From assembly GCA_041859375.1 (NCBI GenBank), contig JBHEKP010000147.1, positions 1 to 10,873 of the forward strand: 10,873 nucleotides of DNA, written 5' to 3'. This document shows positions 1 to 6,696 of this stretch, piece after piece. This DNA is from JBHEKP01 sp041859375 (lineage in GTDB: Bacteria > Hydrogenedentota > Hydrogenedentia > Hydrogenedentales > CAITNO01). Under the pieces are notes generated by a model. It did not search any database. It was not told the DNA's origin and worked only from the letters and a program-made list of their open reading frames with translations. The position numbers were made by a program, and so were the translations under genes. The first letter of the stretch is position 1, and the number at the start of each line of letters is the position of its first letter.

Positions 1-68
1 TCGGCCAATCCGCTCATGCCGATGCCGCCGACTCCCACGAAATGAACTTTCCGCCTCAGACCATTCAC
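1..68 (-). CDS. murC: MurC, UDP-N-acetylmuramate--L-alanine ligase (N-terminal fragment)
   Basis: Reading leftward from a GTG at 68-66, the minus strand encodes 22 codons and then leaves the window. Residues 8-22 read VHFVGVGGIGMSGLA, which closely matches the start of MurC: the beta-strand and glycine-rich loop of its Rossmann-like UDP-substrate domain. MurC adds L-alanine to UDP-MurNAc in the cytoplasm with ATP, the first amino-acid step of peptidoglycan precursor synthesis. A strong ribosome site, GGAGGT at 79-74, lies 5 bases before the GTG and settles the start. The related recycling ligase Mpl has a different glycine loop, so MurC is preferred. The gene is divergent from everything else here and is probably part of a cell-wall cluster to the left. 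Only the N-terminus is visible, so the integrity of the gene is unknown. Confidence 0.88.
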   Translation of the reverse strand, partial: MNGLRRKVHFVGVGGIGMSGLA

Positions 69-73
69 AGCAC

Positions 74-79
74 ACCTCC
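74..79 (-). promoter_or_regulatory. Ribosome binding site of murC
   Basis: GGAGGT on the minus strand, 5 bases before the GTG codon at 68-66. It supports GTG as the true start and is the strongest Shine-Dalgarno match in the window. Confidence 0.8.
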
Positions 80-106
80 AAACGCAATATGTAGTGGACG
101 ATCCAG

Positions 107-135
107 AGTATAGCACAACAGAACCACAATAAAAA
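107..135 (-). promoter_or_regulatory. Predicted extended -10 promoter of murC
   Basis: On the minus strand, TATACT (112-107) is preceded by TGC, giving an extended -10 element (TG-N-TATACT). At a 17-base spacing the -35 position (135-130) is the weak TTTTTA. Transcription would start near position 100, leaving a leader of about 30 bases before the murC GTG. A TG dinucleotide can compensate for a poor -35 at sigma-70 type promoters. Direction, distance and the absence of another good candidate support the call, but no experimental evidence is available. Confidence 0.5.
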
Positions 136-153
136 GTGGTCATAATCCACTTT
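133..153. repeat. Inverted repeat in the divergent murC / membrane-protein control region
   Basis: AAAGTGG (133-139) and CCACTTT (147-153) form a perfect 7-bp inverted repeat around a 7-base centre. An outer pair, GAACC (121-125) and GGTTC (155-159), could extend it, and ACCAC (123-127) with GTGGT (136-140) offers an alternative pairing. The repeat overlaps the -35 position of the predicted murC promoter, as an operator for a dimeric repressor might. A partly similar AGTGG...ATCCA stretch lies at 93-105. Function as an operator is inference. Confidence 0.45.
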
Positions 154-196
154 GGGTTCACCCGGCGGAACAAATATTGTACGGAAAAATGCTTTT

Positions 197-225
197 TTGA
201 CCGATCATCTGGTGCGTGGTATGCT
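197..225 (+). promoter_or_regulatory. Predicted sigma-70 type promoter of the membrane glycosyltransferase-like gene
   Basis: TTGACC (197-202) and TATGCT (220-225) are separated by exactly 17 bases, close to the sigma-70 consensus. Transcription would begin around 231-233, about 24 bases before the ATG at 256. No strong Shine-Dalgarno sequence lies between, so translation initiation may be modest. The match is good but rests on sequence only. Confidence 0.6.
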
Positions 226-255
226 CGAAGGCGGTGAAAAACTGTTCGGGCAGCG

Positions 256-2541
256 ATGAACTTTTTTGTGAAACCAAAACACCCCGCCGCAATGGAATGC
301 GTGATTGCCGCGCTTCTTTTTGCGGGCCTTTTTTTGGGGGGATGGCGGTATCTGGCGGTCCACACGGACGGTCCGGTGCAGGACTTCAACAACACCACGG
401 GGGATGACTTTCTTTGCGCCCTTTCCTGGGCGTCCGGGCATGGGATGGGCACGCCGTCCTTTGATGTGGAAACGGTGCCGGGACTGCGCGATTTTCTGGA
501 ACGGCGCGCCCCGTCATGGGACGCCGCCGCCCTGCCCGAAGATTTCACGGTCATGCCGCCGGACGGGAAGTTTCAGGTTGACCGGTATTACCTGCTCTGG
601 GCGGTGGCGGTCACGTGGCGGCTTTTCGGCGTTTCCTGGGCGAGCCTGAACATTCTTTGCGCCCTGGCCTACGCCCTGTCGGGGATGCTTTGCTACGGGA
701 TCTTCCGCCTAGGAATGAACCGTCCCCTCAGCGTGCTGGGGACGCTCCTGTACGCGACCGCGCCGATCATGCTGTATTACCTGCCGTCCATGCGGGACTT
801 CTTCCGCGCGCCGCCGATTCTGGCGACGATTCTGGTTTGCGGGTGGCTGGTGACGGGGACGCCGCGCAGGACGGTCTTTTTGGCGCTGGCCGCGGCCACA
901 GGGCTGACCATCGGCTTCGGCTTCGGCTTCCGTCAGGACGCCATCATCTGCCTCCCCCCCGCGCTGGCGGCCTTTGCCGCCGGTGCGCGGAACTGGTCAA
1001 CCACCGGCCTGTTCCCGCGGCTGGCGGCGGTGCTGCTGGTGCTGGCCGGTTTCTACCTGCCCGCGCGGCCCATGCTCACCATGACGCAGGACAGCGGGGG
1101 CAACAACGCCTTCTACCTGCTCCAGGGTTTCGGGTGCAACACCATCGCAAGGCTGGGCATGGTTCCCGCCTCCTACGAGACCATTGGATCCAACGGCGAC
1201 TACACGGTCCACGCGGCCCTTTGCGCCTTCGACAGGAACGACGGCCTGAAGCGGACGGAGGCGCGCAACCGCGCCATGGTTCCGGGCAGGCTGTCCACGG
1301 CGCTGTGCGGAATCGCGCGCATGCCCATGGACCCGGCGGGCGGCCTGCTCCTGTGGAAGGCGGGCACCTCAAAGATGTTTTTGGAGCCGGTGCAGGAGAT
1401 ATGGAGCAAGCCGTCGGAGGAGGCGGGGCGGCGCATGCTCCTTAAACTTGCGGAAACCTTCCCCGCCGACATCCTTTCAAAGTGGTTGGGCGCGTCGGTG
1501 CGGGCGCTCCGGGGCATGCAGGGCGCCGACTACCAGCCCGACGACAAGTCCCGCGCAAACGCCGTCATTGAACAAATGACCGCCGCGCACAAGCCCCTGT
1601 CGGAACACCTGAAAACATGGGGCGTCCTGTACGGTTTCGCCGCGCTGCTGCTCATCAGCGCGCACAGTGTCCGGCTCGCGCTGGGCGCGCTGGCGCTGCT
1701 GCTGTATTTCGCGGGGTACACGAGCATTTCGTTCGATCTGAGGCATGCCTTCCACATGCAGTTCATCGCGGCGTGGGCGCCCCTCTTTCTTCTGGGATGC
1801 CTGTGGAAAGGCGCGGCGGGCCTCCTCACGAGGGGGGGCCGAATCCGGATTGGGCGTTTCACGGCGTCCCCCCGCGGGTTCACCGCGCCCCTTGGCCGCG
1901 CGGCCCTCTTTGCTGTCCTCTGCGGCGCGCTGATCGGCGCGCCGCTCTGCGCGGCGCGGACGGCGCAGCACCGCACGGTGGCCCGCCTTGCGGAGGCCCA
2001 CCAAAGGGCGGAGCTGGAGCCCCTTTCCTGGACGGAGTCGAAGGAGCCCTTCCTGGACGATATTTCCAACTACACCCTGTGCTCCCCGGACACCATCCCC
2101 GGACTGCGCTGCCCCCTGGAGGATTCCACCGCGGCGGAATGGCTGGGCGTCACCCCGGCGCTCTGCAACGGCGTGCGCGTCCAGTACCTCGCCGCCGAGC
2201 TTGAGGTGAATGTTGACCAGACCAACATCGTGCTTCAGTACGGCCCCGAAGCGCCCCACCTGCTGGTGTTTCAATTCTACCGTTTCCCCGGCCGGCCCCG
2301 GGGTGAACGGTACACCTTCTTCTTTCCCGTTTATGAATTCACCAAAGAGTTCAAGGAGCGCCACCATCCGAATGTGTTTTCCGAATTTGGCGGGTTGCGC
2401 CTGCTGCCGGGGGTGAAACTGCTGAGCCTGAACCGGGTGCGCAACCGGGAGGACTTCCCCTTCCTGACGCACCTGTGGCTTCCTGAAAACATGGACCATT
2501 TCAAGTGGTGCCAGAAGATTCCCCTGCTGGGTGGGGTATAA
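256..2541 (+). CDS. Polytopic membrane protein, GT-C glycosyltransferase-like
   Basis: The 761-residue product has about 11-12 predicted membrane helices: one near residues 13-33, a block at about 110-270, a block at about 455-517, and one at about 547-567. Between the first two helices lies a roughly 75-residue acidic loop (TDGPVQDFNN, then TTGDD). A large loop fills 271-450, and about 190 soluble residues follow the last helix. A first long extracytoplasmic loop rich in Asp, followed by tightly packed helices, is the layout of GT-C enzymes that use polyprenyl-phosphate sugars, so this may move a sugar onto an envelope acceptor. No diagnostic motif was recognised, so this is a fold-level guess; the protein could also be a polymerase or transporter of a glycan pathway. 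A promoter lies just upstream (197-225). ATG 256 is the first good start; an in-frame ATG at 292 would shorten the protein by 12 residues. The TAA overlaps a TATAAT element that may serve the next gene. Confidence 0.6.
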   Translation: MNFFVKPKHPAAMECVIAALLFAGLFLGGWRYLAVHTDGPVQDFNNTTGDDFLCALSWASGHGMGTPSFDVETVPGLRDFLERRAPSWDAAALPEDFTVMPPDGKFQVDRYYLLWAVAVTWRLFGVSWASLNILCALAYALSGMLCYGIFRLGMNRPLSVLGTLLYATAPIMLYYLPSMRDFFRAPPILATILVCGWLVTGTPRRTVFLALAAATGLTIGFGFGFRQDAIICLPPALAAFAAGARNWSTTGLFPRLAAVLLVLAGFYLPARPMLTMTQDSGGNNAFYLLQGFGCNTIARLGMVPASYETIGSNGDYTVHAALCAFDRNDGLKRTEARNRAMVPGRLSTALCGIARMPMDPAGGLLLWKAGTSKMFLEPVQEIWSKPSEEAGRRMLLKLAETFPADILSKWLGASVRALRGMQGADYQPDDKSRANAVIEQMTAAHKPLSEHLKTWGVLYGFAALLLISAHSVRLALGALALLLYFAGYTSISFDLRHAFHMQFIAAWAPLFLLGCLWKGAAGLLTRGGRIRIGRFTASPRGFTAPLGRAALFAVLCGALIGAPLCAARTAQHRTVARLAEAHQRAELEPLSWTESKEPFLDDISNYTLCSPDTIPGLRCPLEDSTAAEWLGVTPALCNGVRVQYLAAELEVNVDQTNIVLQYGPEAPHLLVFQFYRFPGRPRGERYTFFFPVYEFTKEFKERHHPNVFSEFGGLRLLPGVKLLSLNRVRNREDFPFLTHLWLPENMDHFKWCQKIPLLGGV

Positions 2542-2542
2542 T
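2537..2542 (+). promoter_or_regulatory. Possible -10 element for the sugar cassette
   Basis: An exact TATAAT spans the stop codon of the membrane-protein gene, in otherwise very GC-rich DNA. The start codon of the first cassette gene lies 44 bases downstream. No convincing -35 hexamer sits 16-18 bases upstream and there is no TG extension, so the element may be incidental or need an activator. If real, it would let the cassette be transcribed separately from the gene before it. Confidence 0.3.
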
Positions 2543-2585
2543 TGCGGGGCGGCGCGCGAACCCGACAGCATGGACAAGGCGGACA

Positions 2586-3233
2586 ATGAACGGCAGAGGC
2601 GGAAAACGGATCATCACCGGGGTGGACCTGGACAACACCCTGGTGTCGTATGACGCGCTGCTGTTCGAGCTTGCCCTCGGCCGCGGCCTGATCACCAGCA
2701 ACACGCCGCAGGACAAGACGGCGATCCGCGACGCGGTGCGCCTGTTGGAGGGGGGCGAGGAGCGCTGGATGGAACTCCAGGCGGAGCTTTACGGCCCGTC
2801 GATGGAAAGGGCGCGCCTGATTGGCGGGGTTTCAGCGTTCTTCTCCCTGTGCCGCGGGCACGACATCCCCGTGTATGTCATCAGCCACAAGACCCGGTTC
2901 GCCGCGCGGGACAAAACCGGCACGGACCTCCGCGCCGCCGCGACGGGCTGGATGCGGGCAAACGGTTTTTTCGACCCGGATGGAATGGCGCTCCCCCCGG
3001 AGCATGTGTTCTTTGAGTCCACACGCGCGTCCAAGCTGGCGCGCATACGGGCGCTGGGCTGCACCCATTTCGTGGACGACCTTGAGGAGACCTTCCTGGA
3101 GCCCGAATTTCCGATGGAAACGGAGCAGCTTCTTTTCCGCCCGTCGGGGCGCGCCGGTTTCAGCGGAAACTGGCGGATGTTCACCGACTGGGAGTCCATC
3201 AGCGCCCACTTCCGGAAGGATGTGCTTTCATGA
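2586..3233 (+). CDS. HAD-superfamily hydrolase (probable sugar or polyol phosphatase)
   Basis: The 215-residue protein has the four HAD motifs in order: DLDNT with the nucleophile and acid at D14 and D16, motif II Ser100 in YVISHKT, motif III Lys150, and motif IV DD at 164-165 (HFVDD). HAD enzymes form a phospho-aspartate and most are Mg-dependent phosphatases. About 80 residues between motifs I and II, largely helical, would be the cap that sets specificity. The frame is open from 2505, but ATG 2586 is preferred: AAGG lies 6 bases upstream and residue 1 sits close to motif I as usual, whereas the longer form would read back into the preceding gene. The stop overlaps the next start by 4 bases (ATGA), so translation is probably coupled to the kinase-like gene. 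Pairing with a kinase suggests removal of phosphate from a sugar intermediate. Substrate unknown. Confidence 0.82.
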   Translation: MNGRGGKRIITGVDLDNTLVSYDALLFELALGRGLITSNTPQDKTAIRDAVRLLEGGEERWMELQAELYGPSMERARLIGGVSAFFSLCRGHDIPVYVISHKTRFAARDKTGTDLRAAATGWMRANGFFDPDGMALPPEHVFFESTRASKLARIRALGCTHFVDDLEETFLEPEFPMETEQLLFRPSGRAGFSGNWRMFTDWESISAHFRKDVLS

Positions 3234-4273
3234 CGGCGGACGAGGCGCTGAAAGCGGCGGTCTCCGGGCTGCTTGGGCGGGCGGTCACCGCGGTTGAGCC
3301 GGTTCACGCCGGGGGCAACAACCGCGTGTTCCGCGTGACCGACGACAGGGGTGCGGTGTTTCTGGCGAAGCAGTACCTCTCCCCCTCCATGGACGGGCGC
3401 AACCGGATGGAGACCGAATACGGGGCGCTCTCGCTGCTTCGCGGGCACGGCTTTGCCAATGTGCCCGCGCCCGTCGCCCGCGCCGGAACCGGCGACCTCG
3501 CGCTGTACGAATTCATCGAGGGCGCGCCCGCCGCCGGGACGGTGACGGACACCGACCTCAACCGGATTCTCCTCTTCCTGATCAGGCTGGCGCGGCTGGG
3601 CCGGGAGCTTCCCGAATCCGCCGCGCCCCGCGCCGCGGAGGCGTGCTTCTCCCTGCGCGAGCTTGAGGGGAACATCCGGGGACGGGCGGAAACGCTGCTG
3701 GCCCTTGGCGGGGACGGGGGACCGGCGCGTGAGATGAGGGATTTTGTGAACCGCCGGGCGCTGCCCGCGCTGGGGGACGCCGCCGCATGGGCGGAGTCGC
3801 GCCTTGCCGCGCGGGGCCTGTCTGCGGAACAGGCCATTCCGCGGCACGAGCGCGTGCTGAGCCCGTCGGACTTCGGCCCGCACAACGCCCTGCGCACGGC
3901 GGAAGGCGCGCTGGCTTTTGTGGACTTTGAGTACTTCGGCTGGGACGACCCGGCCAAGACCCTTTCCGACTTCCTGCTCCATCCCGCAACGCCCCTTTCG
4001 GCGGCGCAAAAACAGCGCGTGTCCAAGATCTTCCTGGAGGGTCTTCCGGAGTGGGAGCTCGCGCCGGAACGCTTTCCCGCAGCCCACCCCCTCTTTGCGG
4101 TAAAATGGGGCATGATACTGCTGAACGGTTTCATTCCGGCGCACGCCGAAAAACGCCGGGCTTTGGGAAAACCGTGCGGCCCCGAATTTCTGGCGGAACA
4201 ACTGGAAAAGGCCGAACACATGCTGCGGACGGCGGCGGCATGGATGAAGGAGCAGCGTTTCATTGACGATTGA
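3230..4273 (+). CDS. APH-family phosphotransferase (small-molecule kinase-like)
   Basis: The 347-residue product has the aminoglycoside/choline kinase fold. The N-lobe has a glycine-containing loop (AGGNNRVFRV, 27-36), a candidate ATP lysine K47 (FLAKQY) and Glu at 61/63. The C-lobe has the catalytic loop PSDFGPHN (212-219), with base D214 and metal ligand N219, and the DFG-equivalent VDFEYFGWDDP from 231, with metal-binding D232. In the usual H-x-D-x4-N motif the histidine two before the aspartate is replaced here by Pro212. Other catalytic residues are kept, so an active enzyme is likely. In this setting it probably phosphorylates a sugar, polyol or amino alcohol rather than conferring drug resistance. 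It overlaps the HAD gene by 4 bases and the transketolase gene by 11. The C-terminal 110 residues are helical and would shape substrate specificity. Confidence 0.82.
   Translation: MTADEALKAAVSGLLGRAVTAVEPVHAGGNNRVFRVTDDRGAVFLAKQYLSPSMDGRNRMETEYGALSLLRGHGFANVPAPVARAGTGDLALYEFIEGAPAAGTVTDTDLNRILLFLIRLARLGRELPESAAPRAAEACFSLRELEGNIRGRAETLLALGGDGGPAREMRDFVNRRALPALGDAAAWAESRLAARGLSAEQAIPRHERVLSPSDFGPHNALRTAEGALAFVDFEYFGWDDPAKTLSDFLLHPATPLSAAQKQRVSKIFLEGLPEWELAPERFPAAHPLFAVKWGMILLNGFIPAHAEKRRALGKPCGPEFLAEQLEKAEHMLRTAAAWMKEQRFIDD
4247..4252 (+). promoter_or_regulatory. Ribosome binding site deciding a TTG start (transketolase N subunit)
   Basis: AAGGAG inside the end of the kinase gene lies 10 bases before TTG 4263. 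No ATG or GTG in frame gives a full-length transketolase N-terminus, so this site supports the TTG start. Confidence 0.6.
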
Positions 4274-5099
4274 CGGCGAAACAGGCCCCGGGGGCGCGCT
4301 GGACGCCCGTTCCATCGAACTGCGCGGGAAGATCCTGGACGTGCTGGGGCACAGCCGCCGGGGCCACATCGGCGCGTCCTTTTCCCTTGTGGAAATCCTG
4401 CGCGTGCTGTTCGATGAGTTCCTGCGCTTTGACCCGGCCAACCCGAAGTGGCCGGAACGGGACCGGTTCATCCTCAGCAAGGGCCACGGCTGCCTGGCGC
4501 TGTATGTGCTGCTCGCGGAAAAGGGCTTTTTCCCGGCGGAGGAGCTGGCGCGGTTCTGCGCCTTTGACGGCATGCTCGGCGGCCATCCCGACGCGCGGAA
4601 GATCCCCGGCGTGGAAACCTCCACGGGCAGCCTGGGGCACGGCCTTCCCTTCGGGGTGGGCATGGCGCTCCATGGGAGAATGACCAAGTCGCGGCACAGG
4701 GTGTATGTGGTGATGGGCGACGGGGAATGCGACGAGGGCTCCGTGTGGGAGGCGGCCCTGTGCGCGGGCAAGCACCGCCTGGGCAACCTGACCGTGCTGG
4801 TTGATTACAACAAGATGCAATCCTACGGCACGGTTGCGGAGGTGCAGGAACTGGAGCCCTTCGCGCTTAAGTGGCAGCTCTTCGGCTTCCATGCCGCGGA
4901 GGTGAACGGCCATGACGTGGTTGCGCTGCGCGGCGCGCTGCTGGACGCGGCAAGGAACCCCGGCCGTCCCACCGTGCTCATCTGCCACACCGTGAAGGGG
5001 CGGGGCGTCAAATCCGCCGAGGGCAACCTGGCCTGGCACCACAAGAGCCGCATATCCGACGATGAACTGGCGCTTCTCCGCGCGGAACTGGGGGGCTGA
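4263..5099 (+). CDS. Transketolase, N-terminal (pyrophosphate-binding) subunit
   Basis: The 278-residue protein corresponds to the first domain of transketolase, as in split enzymes of about 270 plus 310 residues. Visible signatures are GHIGASFS (34-41), the LSKGHG block (71-76), TSTGSLGHGLPFGVGMAL from 119, and the ThDP/Mg motif starting GDGECDEGS at 152 and ending at DYN (181-183). Transketolase moves a two-carbon ketol group from a ketose phosphate to an aldose acceptor. Its start is TTG with AAGGAG 10 bases upstream, overlapping the kinase gene by 11 bases. The partner subunit follows 2 bases after the stop. Placement inside a sugar-modification cassette suggests a dedicated biosynthetic role rather than the pentose phosphate pathway, although a housekeeping role cannot be ruled out from the sequence. 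Key cofactor residues appear intact. Confidence 0.9.
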   Translation: MTIDGETGPGGALDARSIELRGKILDVLGHSRRGHIGASFSLVEILRVLFDEFLRFDPANPKWPERDRFILSKGHGCLALYVLLAEKGFFPAEELARFCAFDGMLGGHPDARKIPGVETSTGSLGHGLPFGVGMALHGRMTKSRHRVYVVMGDGECDEGSVWEAALCAGKHRLGNLTVLVDYNKMQSYGTVAEVQELEPFALKWQLFGFHAAEVNGHDVVALRGALLDAARNPGRPTVLICHTVKGRGVKSAEGNLAWHHKSRISDDELALLRAELGG

Positions 5100-5101
5100 C
5101 C

Positions 5102-6046
5102 ATGCGCCAAACCTGCCTGAACTGCGCCTACGAGCACGCATTGGCGGACGAGCGGGTGGTGTTCATCGGATCGGATTTGGGGGTGAACACCCTGGACAAG
5201 TTCCGCCGGGAAATGCCGGACCGCTTTTTCATGGAGGGGGTGAGCGAGGCGAACGTGGTGGGCATGGCGGCGGGTCTGGCGGCGGAGGGGCACATCGTCT
5301 ACGTGAACACCCTCGCCGTCTTCCTCACGCGCCGCGCCTACGAGCAGGTCGCGCTGGACGTGTGCCTGCACAACCTGGACGTGCGCCTGCTGGGCAACGG
5401 CGGCGGGCTGGTCTATGCGCCCCTTGGACCGACCCACACGGCGACGGACGACATCGCCCTGATGCGGACCCTGCCGAACATGACGATTCTCGCCCCGTCG
5501 GACGCGCGGGAGATGCGCCGGGTGATGGGGCTGCTGCGGGGGCACCGGGGCCCGGCCTATGTGCGCATGGCCAAGGGCGGCGACCCGCTGGTTTCCGCAG
5601 AGGACACGCCCGGGGCCATCGGCAGGGCGGTGGCCGCGCGCGGCGGGAAGGACGCGCTGATCACCACCACGGGCATCACCCTCGGCGCGGCGCTGGCGGC
5701 GGCGGACACCCTGTCGACCCTTGGGGTCAACGCGGCGGTGCTGCATTTTCCCACAGTCAAACCGCTCGACACGGCGGCGCTGCGCGAAGCCATCGCCGCC
5801 GTTCCGGTGGTGGTGTCCATCGAGGAGCACATTGCCACGGGCGGGCTGGGCAGCGCGGTGGCCGAAGTGCTGGCCGAAACGGCGGACGGAATCCCGAGAC
5901 GCTTCGCCCGGCTGGCCATCCCGGACGTGTACCCCGACCATTACGGATCGCAGGCGGCGCTGATGCGCCATTACGGGATTGACGCGGAGACCCTGGTCCG
6001 CTGTGTCCAAACCCTGCGGGAGGGAACGCCTTGGGCAGGCTGCTGA
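5102..6046 (+). CDS. Transketolase, C-terminal subunit
   Basis: The 314-residue protein carries the pyrimidine-binding domain and the C-terminal domain of transketolase. Residues 42-60 include MEGVSEANVVGMAAGLA, with E49 in the place of the glutamate that activates the thiamine aminopyrimidine. GPTHTATDDIALMRTLPN (109-126) is the conserved THxxxDD block with H112. The C-terminal domain from about 183 begins ALITTTGITL and includes EEHIATGGLGSAVAE (241-255), typical of transketolase and DXS-like enzymes. With the upstream subunit it forms the ThDP active site at the interface. ATG 5102 follows a run of G residues (5090-5095) within Shine-Dalgarno range and is 2 bases after the previous stop. 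The 3' end overlaps the methyltransferase gene by 16 bases. Transaldolase and DXS are less likely because of the split layout and motif set. Confidence 0.9.
   Translation: MRQTCLNCAYEHALADERVVFIGSDLGVNTLDKFRREMPDRFFMEGVSEANVVGMAAGLAAEGHIVYVNTLAVFLTRRAYEQVALDVCLHNLDVRLLGNGGGLVYAPLGPTHTATDDIALMRTLPNMTILAPSDAREMRRVMGLLRGHRGPAYVRMAKGGDPLVSAEDTPGAIGRAVAARGGKDALITTTGITLGAALAAADTLSTLGVNAAVLHFPTVKPLDTAALREAIAAVPVVVSIEEHIATGGLGSAVAEVLAETADGIPRRFARLAIPDVYPDHYGSQAALMRHYGIDAETLVRCVQTLREGTPWAGC
6018..6025 (+). promoter_or_regulatory. Ribosome binding site deciding a TTG start (methyltransferase)
   Basis: GGGAGGGA lies 5 bases before TTG 6031 and inside the end of the transketolase C gene. It supports the TTG start and coupled translation. 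Confidence 0.6.
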
Positions 6047-6693
6047 ACATCATCACCCCGCTGCACACCGGCACCCGCCGGGACTACCTTGCCCGGATGA
6101 CGGACAACAAGGTGGCGTGCAGCCTGGTGGCCCGCGAATACGGCCCCGACTACTGGGACGGCGACCGCAGCTTCGGCTACGGCGGCTACCGCTATGACGG
6201 GCGCTGGGCGCCGGTTGCGCGGCAACTGGTTAACCTGTACGGCCTGGACAACAATTCCCGCATTCTTGACGCGGGCTGCGGCAAGGCGCACCTGCTGTAC
6301 GAGATTTCCCTGCTGCTGCCGGGGGCGGAAGTGGCGGGGTTCGACATCTCGGCCCACGGCATCGGGGACAGCCCCGCCCCCATCCGGAACCGGCTTTCCG
6401 TGCGCAGGCTGGAGGAGCCCTGGCCCTGGCCCGACAAGCATTTCGATCTGGTCATCTCGCTGATGGCGCTGCACAACCTGTCCCTGCCCGACCTGGCGGC
6501 GGCGCTGCGGGAGATGGAGCGGACGGGAAAAAGCAAGTATCTCGCCGTGGAAAGCCACCGCACCGTTAAGGAGCTTTTCAACCTGCAATGCTGGGCGCTG
6601 ACCTGCGAGAGTTTTCTCAATCCCGGCGCATGGGAATGGATGTTTCAAACCGCGGGCTACACCGGCGACTATGAGTTCGCCTTTTTCGGATAG
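6031..6693 (+). CDS. Class I SAM-dependent methyltransferase
   Basis: The 220-residue protein has a Rossmann methyltransferase core. Motif I is ILDAGCGK (78-85), the acidic end of beta-2 is GFDIS (103-107), and motif IV lies in FDLVISLMALHN (138-149). A distinctive N-terminus (LLNIITPLHT, then RRDYLARMTDNKV) and a middle segment DYWDGDRSFGYGGY precede the core. From memory, similar N-termini and a QCWALTCESF segment (186-195 here) occur in methyltransferases from polysaccharide loci of other bacteria, which supports starting at TTG 6031 rather than further in. It overlaps transketolase C by 16 bases and is followed 3 bases after its stop by the radical SAM gene. It probably methylates the cassette's sugar or an attached group; O- versus C-methylation cannot be told. 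Despite the methyltransferase fold, other SAM-fold chemistry is possible. Confidence 0.85.
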   Translation: MGRLLNIITPLHTGTRRDYLARMTDNKVACSLVAREYGPDYWDGDRSFGYGGYRYDGRWAPVARQLVNLYGLDNNSRILDAGCGKAHLLYEISLLLPGAEVAGFDISAHGIGDSPAPIRNRLSVRRLEEPWPWPDKHFDLVISLMALHNLSLPDLAAALREMERTGKSKYLAVESHRTVKELFNLQCWALTCESFLNPGAWEWMFQTAGYTGDYEFAFFG

Positions 6694-6696
6694 GCC

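Noticed and set aside
133..153. Inverted repeat as an intrinsic terminator
   Set aside because: The stem is AT-rich and lies between two divergent promoters where no transcript needs to end; an operator role fits better.
615..1445. Plus-strand open frame of 276 codons inside the membrane-protein gene
   Set aside because: It is an alternative frame rich in Arg, Ala and Gly, while the main frame encodes clear membrane helices.
2505..2585. Longer N-terminus for the HAD protein beginning at 2505
   Set aside because: It would read through the end of the membrane-protein gene and the leader, adding 27 residues with no HAD character.
1477..2586. Minus-strand open frame of 369 codons opposite the membrane protein
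   Set aside because: Its composition (Arg, Gln, Gly, Pro) is typical of antisense GC-rich frames, and no domain was seen.
2570..2653. Small frame starting at ATG 2570, just before the HAD gene start
   Set aside because: It overlaps the HAD gene in another frame, is very basic and has no family signal; ATG 2586 with AAGG upstream explains the region.
2789..4786. Minus-strand open frame of 665 codons opposite the HAD, kinase and transketolase genes
   Set aside because: It is low in complexity, rich in Arg, Pro and Ser, and lies opposite three clear enzyme genes. It is a shadow frame of GC-rich coding DNA.
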